A stretch of 64,000 nucleotides of DNA from Reyranella sp. CPCC 100927 (GTDB lineage: Bacteria; Pseudomonadota; Alphaproteobacteria; Reyranellales; Reyranellaceae): positions 62,001-126,000 of the forward strand of contig NZ_VOHA01000013.1 in the NCBI RefSeq assembly GCF_007859315.1, given 5' to 3'. This document shows, in pieces, positions 63,454 to 64,000 of the stretch. The number at the start of each line of letters is the position of its first letter. Position 1 is the stretch's first letter. The position numbers and the translations under genes are program-made. The notes under the pieces are model-generated. The model did not search any database. It was not told the origin of the DNA and saw only the letters and a list, made by a program, of their open reading frames with translations.

Positions 63454-64000
63454 TCAGCGCTGTGCCGTCGCCGTTTGCTGAGTCACGCGGCCGCGCCACG
63501 CCAGGTAGGCCAGCGCAAACGGCAGCCAACCGAACCAGCGGGCGGCCTGGATGGCGTAGTCCCGCATGGAGTTGGCCTCGAGGTAGTCGACTTCGAAGTG
63601 CCAGATGTCCTCGGCCGCCTCGAAGGCCAGCAGCCACAGCAGCAGAGCCGGCAGCAGCACCACCAGCGGCTTGTGCTTGGGCTGCAGGTGGACGCTGTAC
63701 CAGGGGGCGAGCGAGATGGCGAAGATCGCGGTGATCAGGATCGGCTTGGCCGTCGGATGCGCGGAAAGCCACGACTTCAGCAAGGGCTCCTGCACGATCA
63801 TGCCATAGGCGGTCCAGGCCAGCACGGCGCCGCCCAGCAGCACGACGGCGGGCCAGCGCTCGACCAGGCGGATCACGAGCTGGCTGCCCCAGACGATGAT
63901 CGGCACGCTGATCAACAACCCCAGCACGATCAGCAGCATGCTGCCGTGCGCGGCACCGCCGATCGCCAGCACGTTGTCGATGCCCATCACGGCGTCGGCG
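63454..64000 (-). CDS. TerC-family membrane protein, partial (5' end outside window)
   Basis: 182 C-terminal residues are visible. The TerC signature ADAVMGIDNVLAIGGAAHG lies at the very edge, with Asp-Asn in the second conserved helix. Five or six TM helices follow. TerC proteins (YjbE/YceF group) are linked to manganese export during secretion. The C-terminal part with KSWLSAHP and EDIWHFEVDYLEANSMRDYA is longer than usual. Ends against family C repeat. Confidence 0.85.
   Translation of the reverse strand, partial: ADAVMGIDNVLAIGGAAHGSMLLIVLGLLISVPIIVWGSQLVIRLVERWPAVVLLGGAVLAWTAYGMIVQEPLLKSWLSAHPTAKPILITAIFAISLAPWYSVHLQPKHKPLVVLLPALLLWLLAFEAAEDIWHFEVDYLEANSMRDYAIQAARWFGWLPFALAYLAWRGRVTQQTATAQR

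Overview
The window is a contiguous, gene-dense, high-GC stretch of chromosome, most likely from an alphaproteobacterium. This rests on two alphaproteobacterial families (tandem EipB/DUF1849 proteins and a DUF2794 protein) and on gene orders typical of the class: ppk-ppx-rnd-aspS; dnaB/alr-mlaE-mlaF-radA-cvpA-purF; surA-pdxA-rsmA next to pepA-holC. The genus cannot be fixed from sequence alone; a Reyranella/Vineibacter-like lineage is only a guess. I recognise no rRNA, tRNA, CRISPR array, insertion sequence, prophage or replication origin. No gene-free gap exceeds about 260 bases.

Layout. 1-12.7 kb: a partial sixA, then the polyphosphate/RNA backbone ppk1 - ppx - rnd - aspS. It is interrupted twice, by a divergent pair of citrate-synthase-family genes (one fused to a DNA-binding domain, with a 20-bp palindrome between them) and by a two-subunit molybdenum hydroxylase (IorAB-like). 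12.8-19.4 kb: a small lipoprotein, a 2-hydroxyacid dehydrogenase, two overlapping EipB paralogues, a ROK kinase, a secreted protein with three tandem EF-hand loops, a CmcJ/NvfI-type oxygenase and rpmG. 19.6-24.6 kb: a tetR - adaptor - RND efflux operon. 24.7-28.8 kb: DUF2794, then yfgM - bamB - der. 28.7-38.6 kb, minus strand: alr - mlaE - mlaF - STM3941-like - radA - cvpA - purF - SDR - SIS isomerase - ROK kinase. 38.8-42 kb: FMN reductase, SPW protein, trmO, dnaB. 42.2-49.4 kb: accessory block with two LysR regulators, MFS and DMT transporters, a thioesterase, trans-aconitate methyltransferase and a cyclopropane fatty acid synthase. 49.5-56.8 kb: GntR regulator plus a NitT/TauT-type ABC importer (minus), divergent from a PEP-mutase/isocitrate-lyase-family lyase followed by leuC/leuD-like genes. 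57-64 kb: plsC, rsmA, pdxA and surA (minus), pepA and holC (plus), and a partial TerC protein.

How the genes may work together. Most of the window is housekeeping: polyphosphate turnover, RNA processing, outer-membrane assembly (BamB, YfgM, SurA, EipB), phospholipid trafficking (MlaEF), purine synthesis and DNA repair/replication. The most interesting accessory unit is 49.5-56.8 kb. A dedicated importer, a Cys-containing C-C lyase and an aconitase-type hydro-lyase without leuA or leuB resemble the chemistry of dimethylmaleate hydratase plus dimethylmalate lyase. I propose it is a catabolic module for a branched dicarboxylate. The citrate-synthase pair with its operator-like palindrome is the second best candidate for an uncharacterised system. 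Several families of palindromic intergenic repeats are scattered between genes.
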